A stretch of 44,546 bases of DNA from Candidatus Bathyarchaeota archaeon (GCA_020346605.1 CP070784.1:1007301-1051846); one strand, 5' to 3'; numbered from the stretch's first letter, positions 16,951-25,794 are shown. Notes: generated by a model from the letters alone, not told the origin. Program-made: numbers and translations.

Positions 16951-17601
16951 TTAAGCTCGCTGGGATGCCTTGCTGTACGCTAGCTTGATGTGTTCGCCGG
17001 CGTCTTTGAAGACTGGGCTACCGTGGCCGGGCATCATGATGTCGACCTCCAGCTCGGAGAGCTTCCTGAGGGATTCGATGATGGCGGTCAGGCTGCCGGA
17101 CTCGCTGTAGTAGTTCCCGTAGCGGCCGTCGGCGAAGGCGGTGTCACCTGAGAACAGGATCTTCTCGTCCCTGTTGTAGAGGCACATACCCCCCTCGGTA
17201 TGGCCCGGCGTCCAGATGACCTCGAGGGGCCAGAGCTCCGTCTCGATGACGTCCCCCTCCTCCACTTTCACGAGGTTGGGTCCGAAGCGGGAGGCGATGT
17301 ACATCGTGTCCAGTGTGTGGACGAATATCTTGGGATCCGCTTTCTGGAGTATTATGAAGGCCCCCATGGCGTGGTCGTGGTGGGCGTGCGATAGGATGAC
17401 GCCCTTCACCTTGTCGGGCGTCACGCCCAGCTCCTCGAGCTGGGGCCAGATGGGGTTGGCGTAGTTCCCGACGCCGGTGTCCACAACGACGGCCTCGTCC
17501 TTGCCGATGACGTAAACATTACTGCAGAGCCCCTCGCCAACTATCAGGCTCACGTTCTTCAGCTTCTCGTGGTACTCTTCCAGGTCGAAGATCCGGGGCA
17601 T
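16951..17601 (-). CDS. Metallo-beta-lactamase-fold hydrolase
   Basis: A 216-residue MBL-fold protein with the zinc motif SHAHHDHAMGAF, the later WTPGHTEGGMCLY, FSGDTAFADG and the terminal MPGHGSPV. All ligands of a dinuclear site (HxHxDH, H, D, H) are present. Relatives include glyoxalase II-like thioesterases and quorum-lactonase-like enzymes; the substrate is unknown. It is 37 bp upstream of ltaE on the same strand and its start has an AT-rich GTTAAAAAATCC upstream, which would serve as promoter of the MBL-ltaE-ldh group. Confidence 0.82.
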   Translation of the reverse strand: MPRIFDLEEYHEKLKNVSLIVGEGLCSNVYVIGKDEAVVVDTGVGNYANPIWPQLEELGVTPDKVKGVILSHAHHDHAMGAFIILQKADPKIFVHTLDTMYIASRFGPNLVKVEEGDVIETELWPLEVIWTPGHTEGGMCLYNRDEKILFSGDTAFADGRYGNYYSESGSLTAIIESLRKLSELEVDIMMPGHGSPVFKDAGEHIKLAYSKASQRA

Positions 17602-17677
17602 GATTGGTCGAAGACAGGAGTGTTGCTGACGTTAAAAAATCCTTCCAATCCCGAGTCTGAGATGGAGATCTGCTCCC

Positions 17678-18349
17678 TCAGATGATCCGCTTCAGCTTCA
17701 ACTTTAGGAGCAGGTAGTTGCCGTCGTACTCGTAGGTGTAGTCGTCCATCTCGAACCCTTCGGGCAGGCTGTAGCTCCTCTGGAACGAGGAATCGAGTCT
17801 GCTGCGGAGATGAATGACCCCTCCCAGTCCCTCGAGATAGACCGTCTTCTTCAGCTGTTTGGGGATCTCGATTGTAATCATGTATTCCGTCACCTCGGAC
17901 TCTGGTGGCCTCACCTCCCACCTGTAGGAGTTGTAGACCTCCTGTCTTCTCCTCCTCGTGAACATGTACCATGGTAGCAGAGACGTCGCGAGGAAGATGC
18001 CCAGGAAGATTAGCGACAGGATTGCTGCGGCCGTCCCGCTGACGTTGCCTATCACGAATGGGAATAGAACTATCACCCCCTCTCCATCTTCGGGAATGAA
18101 GGCCATCGAAGTGATCATCAGCCCGAAGGCGATGAACAGCATGCCCAAAATCCTCAGCCCCGCTGAGGAGACTCCACTCGACGGGGAACTCCTTGCGTCT
18201 GGGGCGATCATAACCCTGATCCGAGCACATTCCACGCAGAGCTCATCGAAGCCATAGAAGCACCTATCGCAGACGACGCGACCGCACCTCACGCAGTAAG
18301 TGTCGGCGTCGGGGTTTCCGCATATCTCGCAACGAGGCGTCCCGTTCAC
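17678..18349 (-). CDS. Zinc-finger membrane protein with cytosolic tail
   Basis: About 223 residues. The N-terminus carries a B-box/zinc-ribbon-like array, CEICGNPDADTYCVRCG then CDRCFYGFDELCVEC, enough for two zinc sites. Two or three membrane segments follow (LGMLFIAFGLMITSMAFI; VIVLFPFVIGNV; AILSLIFLGIFLATSLLPWYMF), then a charged beta-rich tail. I start it at GTG 18349, because the GTGA there overlaps the stop of the upstream TIGR00304 gene, implying coupled translation. A longer frame to 18433 would lie mostly inside that gene. Function unknown. Confidence 0.65.
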   Translation of the reverse strand: MNGTPRCEICGNPDADTYCVRCGRVVCDRCFYGFDELCVECARIRVMIAPDARSSPSSGVSSAGLRILGMLFIAFGLMITSMAFIPEDGEGVIVLFPFVIGNVSGTAAAILSLIFLGIFLATSLLPWYMFTRRRRQEVYNSYRWEVRPPESEVTEYMITIEIPKQLKKTVYLEGLGGVIHLRSRLDSSFQRSYSLPEGFEMDDYTYEYDGNYLLLKLKLKRII

Positions 18350-18618
18350 CACCTTAGGAGATCCGGCTGGTAAGCGTTTATGGTGAAGAGAAAGATCAAC
18401 AGTATCGCCGTAGCGACCCCGATGAGGATCCACCTCCCCCTGCCGCCGAGGACTGTGGGGATAGGCCCGAGGAAGATGACCCCTATCGAACTGCTTTCAT
18501 GTTCACGTTCATTCCCCCTAGACTTCATGCTCAGCACTACCATCAGGGCACCGAGCACCGTCATCACAAGTCCCAAGCCTAGAAGGAGGGTAGATACGTC
18601 CATCCGCAGTCCTTCCAT
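18346..18618 (-). CDS. TIGR00304/DUF131 family membrane protein
   Basis: A 90-residue two-helix membrane protein: VSTLLLGLGLVMTVLGALMV, a polar loop, the family-typical GVIFLGPIPTVLGG, then WILIGVATAILLIFLFT. This layout is that of the archaea-specific TIGR00304/DUF131 proteins, whose role is unknown. Its stop overlaps the GTG start of the zinc-finger membrane protein, so the two are probably made together and may interact in the membrane. Confidence 0.75.
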   Translation of the reverse strand: MEGLRMDVSTLLLGLGLVMTVLGALMVVLSMKSRGNEREHESSSIGVIFLGPIPTVLGGRGRWILIGVATAILLIFLFTINAYQPDLLRW

Positions 18619-18654
18619 CCTAGGAAAAGAACTACATCTTAAATCTTACTCAAT

Positions 18655-19245
18655 CTACACAGCCCAGAGGGACGTCTTTCCCATGTACTCGTTGACGTCC
18701 CACTCGGTAACTGAGACGCTGTCCACGTCCACGGTGAAGAGCGAGTGCAGCCTGGCGTTCCTGATCTCCTCCAGTGAGACCGGTGGGCTAGTGTAGTAGA
18801 GGTCGCACAGCTCCTTGATCGAGGTGATTTCCTCGTCCGTCCGGAACCTGGGGGGCCTAGTAAGGACCGAGGGTATCAGCATGATGTAGTAGGGGGGTGT
18901 GGCGAGGATGAATTTGTTCGCGAACCCGCTGTACCTGGTGATCTTGCTGGCGATCCGCGCATTCAGGTAGGAAAGGGGGTCCACGGCGTTCTCCGGCGGC
19001 ACGAAGCCCGTCTCAACCTCCACGATCACCGAGCCGTAGCCCTTAGTGGCGTAGACGTCGCAGGACACCTTGTCGAGGCTGTGCTCGATCTCGACTTCGA
19101 AACCTCTCTGTATCAGGTGTTTAGCGCTGACGAGCTCCATGACGGAGTGGTTGATCTTCACCACCTTCTTCTTGTGGAGCTCGATGAGGGTGTCTTTGAG
19201 GGCCACCATCTTCTTGTACTCTGACTGTTCGAGCTCGTCCCTCAT
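18655..19245 (-). CDS. Conserved archaeal protein with possible PD-(D/E)XK nuclease fold
   Basis: At least 196 residues. The region SVMELVSAKHLIQRGFEVEIE, then SCDVYATKGYGSVIVEVETG, has the spacing of a restriction-endonuclease-like core: a helix Glu, a strand Asp, and a V-E-V-E-T strand in place of the usual E-x-K. NARIASKITRYSG follows as a helix. A true lysine in the E-x-K position is missing, so catalysis is uncertain. The open frame continues upstream with protein-like sequence (FNEDIEFILRK) but no ATG, GTG or TTG, so the real start may be a rare codon or 19245. A TATA-like GTTAAATATC is near 19334-19343 on this strand. Confidence 0.5.
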   Translation of the reverse strand: MRDELEQSEYKKMVALKDTLIELHKKKVVKINHSVMELVSAKHLIQRGFEVEIEHSLDKVSCDVYATKGYGSVIVEVETGFVPPENAVDPLSYLNARIASKITRYSGFANKFILATPPYYIMLIPSVLTRPPRFRTDEEITSIKELCDLYYTSPPVSLEEIRNARLHSLFTVDVDSVSVTEWDVNEYMGKTSLWAV

Positions 19246-19386
19246 CTTCCGGAGAATAAACTCGATGTCTTCGTTGAACTTGTTCAGCTTCCAGGCACCT
19301 TCGACCCGTTTGTTACACCTTTGAACGAAGCATGATATTTAACATGTAAGGTGTGCCAGCAGGGGCGATGTTGTGCCTGAGGTAGC

Positions 19387-19809
19387 CTAATCGAGATAAA
19401 AGGGTTTCAGACCGAGTCTGGGCAGGAAGTCGAAGCCTTCGACTCTGAAGAGATGGCTGACACAACGGCAATCGCTGCAGCCAAAACCCTTCGTGGGCTT
19501 ACCCAACTCAGAGACCGAATCGGCGAATTCGCACTCCTCTCTCAGGTCTGTGAGCTTGACGAAGAGGTCCTCAATTTCAACCTCTGGCGCCCTTAGAAGG
19601 TAGTCGATGTGCCAGTGTGTTGTCTCACCTCGGCCACGGCTCGTCTTGATGTGTCTTCGAAGCCTCGCCTCGATGCCGTTCAGTGCGGAGCCAACGTAGA
19701 CGTAGGAGCCTGAAAGGAATTCGAGCCTTCCCAAAGCGCCCACGGTTATGTCAACGGGCTCCTCCACCGTAATGGCGAGGCAGTAGACGCCCTTTTTTAC
19801 CATGATCAA
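19387..19809 (-). CDS. GIY-YIG domain protein of the DUF123 type
   Basis: A 140-residue stand-alone protein of the archaeal/bacterial DUF123 family, related to GIY-YIG nucleases and sometimes fused to endonuclease III. Visible are GVYCLAI (first strand), VGALGRLEFLSGSYVYVGSA (the GIY-YIG-like pair), GIEARLRRHI (catalytic Arg helix), THWHIDYLL, and the Cys/His set FGCSDCRCVSHLF. A DNA-repair or nucleic-acid role is inferred from the fold. Start codons at residues 1 and 3 are both possible. Confidence 0.82.
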   Translation of the reverse strand: MIMVKKGVYCLAITVEEPVDITVGALGRLEFLSGSYVYVGSALNGIEARLRRHIKTSRGRGETTHWHIDYLLRAPEVEIEDLFVKLTDLREECEFADSVSELGKPTKGFGCSDCRCVSHLFRVEGFDFLPRLGLKPFYLD

Positions 19810-19900
19810 ACATTTTCCTGTGGACAGTCGACGTTTTTTATTGTCATCGCATCTTTTTCCTCTTGTGCGAAGATGGTTGTGGAAAAAGGGAGAGCTGCCG

Positions 19901-20992
19901 TCAAATTAGCCTTGGGCTCTTCGTCAGCTGCTCGAAGCCGTCCTCCGTCATGACGACGTTCTCCTCCAAGCGCACGCCGCCGTAGCCAGGCAGGTAGATG
20001 CCGGGCTCCACGGTGAAGAGCATCCCCTCCTTCAAGGTTAGTTCGCTGGTCTTGGACAGCGAGGGCACTGCGAACCCGCTTAGCGGGTGGCCGAGGGAGT
20101 GGGGGTAGTCCGAGAAGCCGTGCTCCTTCAGCACCCTCCTGGATATGGCGTCAAGCTCCTTGCAGCTTTCCCCAGGCTTGATGCTCTCGATGACGGCAAC
20201 CACTGATTTGTCCATGGCTTCGAGCATCTTCTGCTTCTTGGTGTCCTCTCCAATCAGGTAGGTCCTCGTCTCGTCGGCAGCGTAACCTTGCTTCATGGGG
20301 CCTAGGTCCACGATGACCAGGTCGCCCTCCTTGAGCTCCCTGTCCCCAGGCCAGCCATGGCAGTAGGCCGACCTCTCGCCGCTGGAAACTATCGTGGGGA
20401 AAGACTGCTGCTCCGCTCCCTGCCTCATCATGGCGTAGTTCGCCTCGGCGGCCACTTCGTGCTCCTTCACGCCGGGGGCAATGCTCTCCCTGGCCGCTGC
20501 CACGGCGATGTCAGCTAGCCTGCTGACGGTCCTCTGGAACTTGATCTCATCGGGGTAGAGCCCGAAGAAGACCTTGGGGATGATGGTCTGGGAGATATTC
20601 ACGAACTTCCCCTTCAGCCTTTCCTCGTAGTACAGATAGTCCTCGTGGTTCAGGGCGTCGACGTTGAGCCCTATCCTAGGGGCCTTTCCGCTGAGGTGCT
20701 GGTTCGCAAACTCGGCGATGACGTCCCTTGCGCTGGCCCTGCTCTCCAGCCGTCTGACTGGTATCCAGGCTTCGTCCTTTGTGCTCACGTAATCCACAGG
20801 GAAGCAGAACAAAGCGGGGTTCCCGTCCAACGGGATCAGCAGTGCTGAACCCGACGATGTGCCCACGAGCCTCGTGTACCTTGAGCCATCTCTGGGGCCT
20901 TTGACGAGGTAGACGAGGTCCAGCTCGTTCTCCTCCATCAGCCCTTTTAGGTGCTTCATTCTCCTCTTGCAGAAATCCACTGGCTCAGACAT
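19901..20992 (-). CDS. M24-family Xaa-Pro dipeptidase/aminopeptidase
   Basis: A two-domain creatinase-fold peptidase of 363 residues that removes residues before proline. The C-terminal pita-bread domain keeps all five metal ligands: the two Asp in VIVDLGPMKQGYAADETRTY, the His in HSLGHPLSGF, and the Glu residues in TVEPGIYLPGYGG and VRLEENVV. Its N-terminal domain is creatinase-like. It is transcribed alone. It fits with the other peptide-handling genes in this window. Whether it prefers dipeptides or longer peptides is not decidable from sequence. Confidence 0.9.
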   Translation of the reverse strand: MSEPVDFCKRRMKHLKGLMEENELDLVYLVKGPRDGSRYTRLVGTSSGSALLIPLDGNPALFCFPVDYVSTKDEAWIPVRRLESRASARDVIAEFANQHLSGKAPRIGLNVDALNHEDYLYYEERLKGKFVNISQTIIPKVFFGLYPDEIKFQRTVSRLADIAVAAARESIAPGVKEHEVAAEANYAMMRQGAEQQSFPTIVSSGERSAYCHGWPGDRELKEGDLVIVDLGPMKQGYAADETRTYLIGEDTKKQKMLEAMDKSVVAVIESIKPGESCKELDAISRRVLKEHGFSDYPHSLGHPLSGFAVPSLSKTSELTLKEGMLFTVEPGIYLPGYGGVRLEENVVMTEDGFEQLTKSPRLI

Positions 20993-21070
20993 TTCGTCCT
21001 CTAATATGCATCTGGATATTTAACAATGAACCGTCTCTGGGGATCGTGTCTTCTCCAGAGCATGTAGGGG

Positions 21071-21559
21071 CTATCTCTGATCTCCCTTCACGTAGAGGTA
21101 GATGGTGTGGTTCCTGTAGCCCTCTTTCAGTTTCATGTTCTTCGTGTACTTCCACCCCGGGATGGAGAAGTCGTGAGTAACGATCCTCGCGTCCGGTTTG
21201 AGGTCTGATTCTAGCTTGGGCCTCACCTTCTCGTTGGCCCCCGTCGTCAGGTACATGGTGACTACGTCGGCTGGGCTCAGGTCTACTTCGAAGATGCTCC
21301 CGTGGATGAACTTCACCCTATCCATGAGGTCGACTGCATCGCTCTTCTTCATCGCCTCGTCGACGAGGCGCCTGTTCAGCTCCACGCCGACAGCTTTGGC
21401 ATCGAACTCCTTCGCTGCCGTGAGGACGATGCGGCCGTCACCTGAGCCCAAGTCGTAGAGTGTCTCCCCGGGCTTCAGATCGGCGTACTCCAGCATCTTC
21501 CTGACCACCGGGAGGGGTGAGGCGACGAAGGGCGCTATCGAATCTCTTCCAGAATACAA
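21071..21559 (-). CDS. aKMT-like protein-lysine methyltransferase
   Basis: The 162-residue SAM methyltransferase closely follows the plan of crenarchaeal aKMT, which methylates lysines on many proteins, including chromatin proteins. It has an N-terminal ASPLPVVRKMLEYADL helix, the SAM loop YDLGSGDGRIVLTAAKEF, AVGVELNRRLVDEAM, FEVDLSPADVVTMYLTTGAN, LKPDARIVTHDFSIPGW and the end NHTIYLYVKG. The start has a good AAGGTGA ribosome site upstream. It is divergent from the M20 gene, with a shared AT-rich region between. Identification is from remembered similarity to aKMT; target proteins are unknown. Confidence 0.78.
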   Translation of the reverse strand: MYSGRDSIAPFVASPLPVVRKMLEYADLKPGETLYDLGSGDGRIVLTAAKEFDAKAVGVELNRRLVDEAMKKSDAVDLMDRVKFIHGSIFEVDLSPADVVTMYLTTGANEKVRPKLESDLKPDARIVTHDFSIPGWKYTKNMKLKEGYRNHTIYLYVKGDQR

Positions 21560-21612
21560 GATGTCACCTTCTAAAGCGGACCGTGTGTTCTCCTGTATCC
21601 CAACTGAATCCC

Positions 21613-21622
21613 TTATAAAAAG
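21613..21622 (+). promoter_or_regulatory. TATA-like element between the divergent aKMT and M20 genes
   Basis: TTATAAAAAG at 21613-21622 is a near-consensus archaeal TATA box on the plus strand, 43-52 bp before the ATG at 21665. A second AT tract (21641-21660, TATATTATATATT) could serve either strand. Confidence 0.45.
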
Positions 21623-21664
21623 GATATGCGCGCTCGCAAGTATATTATATATTCAATTTATAGT

Positions 21665-23299
21665 ATGTCCGGAGGTTTAGGAATTTTGAGCTCATTCACC
21701 AAGGAACAGAAGACAGCCGTTGACTTCGTGGACGAGAACGTCAAGTGGCTCTCGAACTTCCACCAGGAGATCTGGCACTACGCCGAGCCGGCTTTCAGAG
21801 AGTACAGGTCCGCCAAGGCCTACGTCAAGCTCCTCGAGAAGGAGGGCTTCCAGGTCGAGGAGGGAAGCGGCGAGATGCCCACAGCTTTCTGCGCTGTCTG
21901 GGGCGAGGGGAAACCCGTGATAGGCGGATTCGCCGAGTACGACGCCGTACCGGGCACGTCGCAGGATCAGGTGCCCTACAGGAAGATCCGGGACGAGAAT
22001 CTGCACCCCTGGACGGCCGGCCATACTGACCCCCACTCTGCGCTGGGGACCAGCGCACTCTTCGGCTTCCTCGCCGCAAAGCGGGCCATGGAGGAGCACG
22101 GCCTGAAAGGGACGCTGAAGCTCCTGGGAGAGCCGGCTGAGAAGGTCTGCGGATCTAAGCCCGTCCACGCCGCGAAGGGTTACTTCGACGACTTCGACGC
22201 CTCCCTGCCGTACCACCCCAGCGGGACAAATGGGGTTAAGTACGAGATACAGGGCGGCTCGTATTGGAACACGCTGTACACCTTCGAGACTATAAACCCC
22301 GAGAAGTGGCCCAGACCAAGGAACGCGCCCTTCCCCATCGCGGGCCACGCAGGGGGCCGGATCCCTGCCGCCCTCGACGCTGTCTGCCTGATGTACACGG
22401 CGACGAAGTACGTGGAGGACGCGATGCTCCCGTACACGGGCACGTGGACCCTGAACGAGTACATTATGACTGGCGGGCAGTGCACGTCTGACAACCTGCC
22501 ACCCCGGATATCCCAGATACAGTACGCCCACAGGGCGCCCCTCCTCGAGATGCAGGAGCAGATCGAGACGGTTCTCGACAACACCGCCAAGGGCGTCGCC
22601 CAGATAACCGGGACCAGGGTGACCAAGAGGATCATCGCCCGCACCCGCTGCGGCCTAACTAACGTCAAGCTGGCGGAGATGGTCTACAGGAACCTGAAAC
22701 TCGTGGGGCCTCCCAAGTTCTCAGAAGAGGCGAGGGAGTTCGCACGCAAGATCCAAGAGAACCTGGGCCTAGAACCCATGGAGGAGCCACTCAACCAGAC
22801 ATGCCAGGAGATCGCGCCCATCGACGCATCCGACAAGAGGGTCAGGCACAACTTCCCGGAGTGGGTGGAGACCCAGGGCTCCGACGACTACGTCGATTAC
22901 CAGTGGACGGCCCCCTCGACGAGGCTCTACACGGCCAACGCCGGCCTCAGGCGCCCAGACCCCGAGTACGTCTACCCCGTTTGGGCAAGGTACGCCATGA
23001 ATGGCTACGCGGCTTGCATTAACCCGGGGATCATCACGGCCGCCAAGACCATCGGCACGTCAATCGTCGACATAATCCAGCACCCCTCTGAGCTGGCGGA
23101 AGCGAAGACGGAGTTCATCAAGAGGACGGGAGGCGGCATAGGGGGCTCCAAGTGGGTCCCGCCGCTGCTGCCCAAGGACTTCTTCCCGCCCATCGACCTG
23201 CCGTGGCCCGAGTACGTCACCACCCAGCGTGGATTCGAGTGGTCGCTCACCAAGCCCGGGCCCGAGAAGGAGTACAAGGTCCTCCACGAAGGGCTCTAA
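21665..23299 (+). CDS. M20-family amidohydrolase, AbgB-like, with altered metal site
   Basis: A 544-residue protein of the M20D amidohydrolase/p-aminobenzoyl-glutamate hydrolase (AbgB) type. The scaffold is clear: FHQEIWHYAEPAFREY, GGFAEYDAVPGTSQD, a lid domain, and the late NAGLRRPDPEY. The usual metal motif GHGCGHN is replaced by GHTDPHS, and the PAEE catalytic pair is PAEK, so a Cys and a Glu ligand are changed. It is also longer than typical AbgB (about 480). It may use another metal arrangement, another substrate, or be inactive. Starts at ATG 21665; a T run (about 23304-23310) after the stop may act as a terminator. Confidence 0.8.
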   Translation: MSGGLGILSSFTKEQKTAVDFVDENVKWLSNFHQEIWHYAEPAFREYRSAKAYVKLLEKEGFQVEEGSGEMPTAFCAVWGEGKPVIGGFAEYDAVPGTSQDQVPYRKIRDENLHPWTAGHTDPHSALGTSALFGFLAAKRAMEEHGLKGTLKLLGEPAEKVCGSKPVHAAKGYFDDFDASLPYHPSGTNGVKYEIQGGSYWNTLYTFETINPEKWPRPRNAPFPIAGHAGGRIPAALDAVCLMYTATKYVEDAMLPYTGTWTLNEYIMTGGQCTSDNLPPRISQIQYAHRAPLLEMQEQIETVLDNTAKGVAQITGTRVTKRIIARTRCGLTNVKLAEMVYRNLKLVGPPKFSEEAREFARKIQENLGLEPMEEPLNQTCQEIAPIDASDKRVRHNFPEWVETQGSDDYVDYQWTAPSTRLYTANAGLRRPDPEYVYPVWARYAMNGYAACINPGIITAAKTIGTSIVDIIQHPSELAEAKTEFIKRTGGGIGGSKWVPPLLPKDFFPPIDLPWPEYVTTQRGFEWSLTKPGPEKEYKVLHEGL

Positions 23300-23373
23300 C
23301 CCCTTTTTTATTACTCAGTTTTTCAGGGCAGTTAATTTATCCCACTTGTGCAAGTACCTTTAGGAGAAGCATC

Positions 23374-24510
23374 ATGAACGTCGAGAAACTGCGCGCTGAC
23401 TTCCCCGCGCTCAAGAAATGGGTCTACCTAGACAACGCCTTCGTGGGGCTCATGCCCAAACAGGTGAAGGCGGGTTACGACGAGTTCGTACAAAGGTGGA
23501 TGAACTTCGACGTGGAAGGGACCAAGACGATCCTGGGCGAGTGGCTCGAAAAGGCCGCAAAGGTCAGAGGGATGATCGGGGACTTCATAGGGGCCAAGGC
23601 CAAGGAGATAGTATTCACCACCTGCACCGGCTCCGGCCTGAACATAGTGATTAACGGCACATCATGGGAGAAGGGCGACAACGTCGTCTTCCCGGAGTGG
23701 GAGCACAATCCGATGGACACGACGACGCTGAGGCGGAACGGCGTCGAGGTGAGGTCTCAAGAGGTGAGGGAGGGACGCACGGAGCTGGCGGACCTTGAGA
23801 AGCTCGTCGACGACAGGACCCGGCTCGTCCAAGTCAGCCAGGTGGGGTATATCAACGGCTTTAGGCCCGATCTCAAAGGCGTCGCCGGGATCGCGCACGA
23901 GCACGGGGCGAGGGTGCTGGTGGACTCCACCCAGGCGGTAGGGGCTCTAGTCATCGACGTGAAGAAGGAGGGAGTGGACTACGTCTCAGCGGCGCCCTAC
24001 AAGTACCTCATGGGCCCAGCCGGGCTGGCATTCCTGTACGTGAAGTCGGAGCACATCGGCGACCTTGAGCCCGACCGCGTGGGCTGGAAAAACCAGATCT
24101 GGGCAGGCGACCATGCGGAGGAGCCCATCGACTTCACTGAGAGCGCCGAGAAGTTCGAGTACGGGACCATCCACTTCCAGGGCGTCTACGCGCTGGAGAA
24201 GTCACTTGAATACCTGAACAGGATTGGAATGGATGCCGTCGAGCGAAGGGTCTTGGACCTCTCCGGGTACCTCTGGGACTCCGCCCACGACATGGGGAAG
24301 AGAATGTACACGCCGCCAGACACAAAGTCTCCGGTAGTCAGCTTCTTCGAGGAGAACGCCCCCGAGGTCGCAGCTAAGCTGATGATGGAGGGCGTGAAGG
24401 TCACGGGCCGTGAGGCCCACGGCGGGCACATAAGAACGGCTCCCCATTTCTACAACACGAAGACTGACATAGACGCCCTCTTCAAAAAATACTGGGATAT
24501 TGTCTCATAG
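23374..24510 (+). CDS. Class V PLP aminotransferase (cysteine-desulfurase/epimerase-like)
   Basis: A 378-residue fold-type I PLP enzyme. VYLDNAFVGLMPKQV opens the domain. FTTCTGSGLNIV binds the PLP phosphate, VLVDSTQAVGALVIDV contains the PLP-contacting Asp, and SAAPYKYLMGPAGLAFLYV contains the Schiff-base lysine. It resembles the SufS/isopenicillin-epimerase/kynureninase branch. A conserved active-site Cys loop diagnostic of cysteine desulfurase is not evident, so that role is unlikely to be safe. AGGAGA about seven bases before ATG 23374 supports the start. It follows the M20 gene by 74 bp and may act in amino-acid breakdown. Confidence 0.8.
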   Translation: MNVEKLRADFPALKKWVYLDNAFVGLMPKQVKAGYDEFVQRWMNFDVEGTKTILGEWLEKAAKVRGMIGDFIGAKAKEIVFTTCTGSGLNIVINGTSWEKGDNVVFPEWEHNPMDTTTLRRNGVEVRSQEVREGRTELADLEKLVDDRTRLVQVSQVGYINGFRPDLKGVAGIAHEHGARVLVDSTQAVGALVIDVKKEGVDYVSAAPYKYLMGPAGLAFLYVKSEHIGDLEPDRVGWKNQIWAGDHAEEPIDFTESAEKFEYGTIHFQGVYALEKSLEYLNRIGMDAVERRVLDLSGYLWDSAHDMGKRMYTPPDTKSPVVSFFEENAPEVAAKLMMEGVKVTGREAHGGHIRTAPHFYNTKTDIDALFKKYWDIVS

Positions 24511-24540
24511 TTGCGAGACAATTTTCCCTTCCCGCATAGT

Positions 24541-25026
24541 TTAACCTCTCGCCACGTTGACTACGACGGTGTCAAGCACCTTCAACAGGTCGTCGGGCGT
24601 CATCTCAACCAGGAGCCCTCTTCTCCCGCCGTTGATGAAGAACCGAGGGAGCTTCAGAATGGTCCCCTCGACGTAGACAGGCAGCTCTCTCCGAGTCCCG
24701 AAGGGAGATATCCCCCCGATGTCGTAACCGGTCAGTCTCTTCGCCGTTCTCCTGTCCGTGGGTTTCACGGACTTCGCTCCGATGCTCCTTGCGAGGTTCT
24801 TCGTGGATACCTGCATGTCCCCGTGCATCAGGACGATGAACGGGTTCCCCCCGTCGTCCTCCATCACCAGGGTCTTCACGACTTCGTGTGTGGAGGCTCC
24901 CACCTCCCTCGCCGCGGACCATGTGACGTCGTTTTTATCATATCTGTAGGAATGGGGCCTAAACTCCACGCCTCTCTCCCTGAGGAACAGGATCGCAGGG
25001 GTGGCCGGAGGCCTCTCATCCGCCAT
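24541..25026 (-). CDS. YbaK/EbsC-type aminoacyl-tRNA deacylase
   Basis: The 161 residues match the YbaK family, which hydrolyses mischarged Cys-tRNA(Pro) or related aminoacyl-tRNAs. Visible are TPAILFLRERGVEFRPHSY, STHEVVKTLVMEDDG with the conserved catalytic-lysine region, FIVLMHGDMQVSTKNLAR, LTGYDIGGISPFGTRR (the GG-x-SPFG hallmark) and ILKLPRFFINGGRRGLLVEMTP. It overlaps the upstream methyltransferase gene by 11 bp, so they are likely co-transcribed. Its exact tRNA substrate is not clear. Confidence 0.9.
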   Translation of the reverse strand: MADERPPATPAILFLRERGVEFRPHSYRYDKNDVTWSAAREVGASTHEVVKTLVMEDDGGNPFIVLMHGDMQVSTKNLARSIGAKSVKPTDRRTAKRLTGYDIGGISPFGTRRELPVYVEGTILKLPRFFINGGRRGLLVEMTPDDLLKVLDTVVVNVARG

Positions 25027-25711
25027 AGGAGTCGCCCCGACCCTTCCTCAGCTCGTAGTCGACATACCAGAAGCAGCGTCCATAGAAGACGTTCTCCTCG
25101 GTGAAACCCTCCACGTGCCCGGCGAAGATATCCGTCAGCTCCTGGGGAGAGAAGTAGTTCTTCACAATCACGAACTCGCTCCCATCCTTCAGTGTCCTGT
25201 GCTTGTATGTGTTCTCGTCCCCCTCTCTCCTGATCAGCTCGCCGCCGACGCCCGGGATGTAGATATTATCCGCTATGATGATCCTTGCCCCTTCCTGAAG
25301 GACGCGATGGAACCCCCTCAGAAAGCCGTCAATCTTGTGCCTCGGGACGTGGGAGAGCCACGAGAAGGCTAAGCCGCCGTCGTATGAGCCGTCATCGAAG
25401 GAGAGTCGGTAGGCATCCTCCTTCCTGAAGCTTACCGGGCAGCCGTACTCCTTCGACTTGGCCAATTCCATCACCTCCTCTCCTAGGTCGGTGGCCACTA
25501 TGCTCTCGGCGGCCTCTGACAGCACCCTCGTCCAGTAGCCGGTGCCGCATGCGACCTCCAGGACCCTCCTACCTCCCAGGGCAGCTTTGATGGCCGTCTC
25601 AAGGAGCTCCTGCTCCTCCTGCCTGCTGGGGTCGCGCCACTCGTAGATCTCCTCGTACTCCACCGCACGCTTCCTGTAGTAGTCTACTAGTTCAGACATG
25701 GTCATTTCCAA
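25016..25711 (-). CDS. Class I SAM-dependent methyltransferase
   Basis: A 231-residue (or 227, from ATG 25699) UbiE/methyltransferase-11-like protein. Motifs: VLEVACGTGYWTRVLSEAA (SAM loop), SIVATDLGEEVMELA, DAYRLSFDDGSYDGGLAFSWLSHV and GARIIIADNIYIPGVGGEL. Typical substrates are small molecules or quinones; nothing here identifies one. It overlaps the downstream YbaK-like gene. It is divergent from the PurF-like gene with 83 bp between starts. Confidence 0.82.
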   Translation of the reverse strand: MEMTMSELVDYYRKRAVEYEEIYEWRDPSRQEEQELLETAIKAALGGRRVLEVACGTGYWTRVLSEAAESIVATDLGEEVMELAKSKEYGCPVSFRKEDAYRLSFDDGSYDGGLAFSWLSHVPRHKIDGFLRGFHRVLQEGARIIIADNIYIPGVGGELIRREGDENTYKHRTLKDGSEFVIVKNYFSPQELTDIFAGHVEGFTEENVFYGRCFWYVDYELRKGRGDSYGG

Positions 25712-25794
25712 TGTTGCACAGATGCTTAAATTTGTCTCCTAGGGGGCAACATTCAGACGTCTTGTTTTTATTTGTTCAGTCAACATTGTGCACC

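Noticed and set aside
21692..22531. 279-residue minus-strand ORF
   Set aside because: Antisense to the well-supported M20 gene and without motifs.
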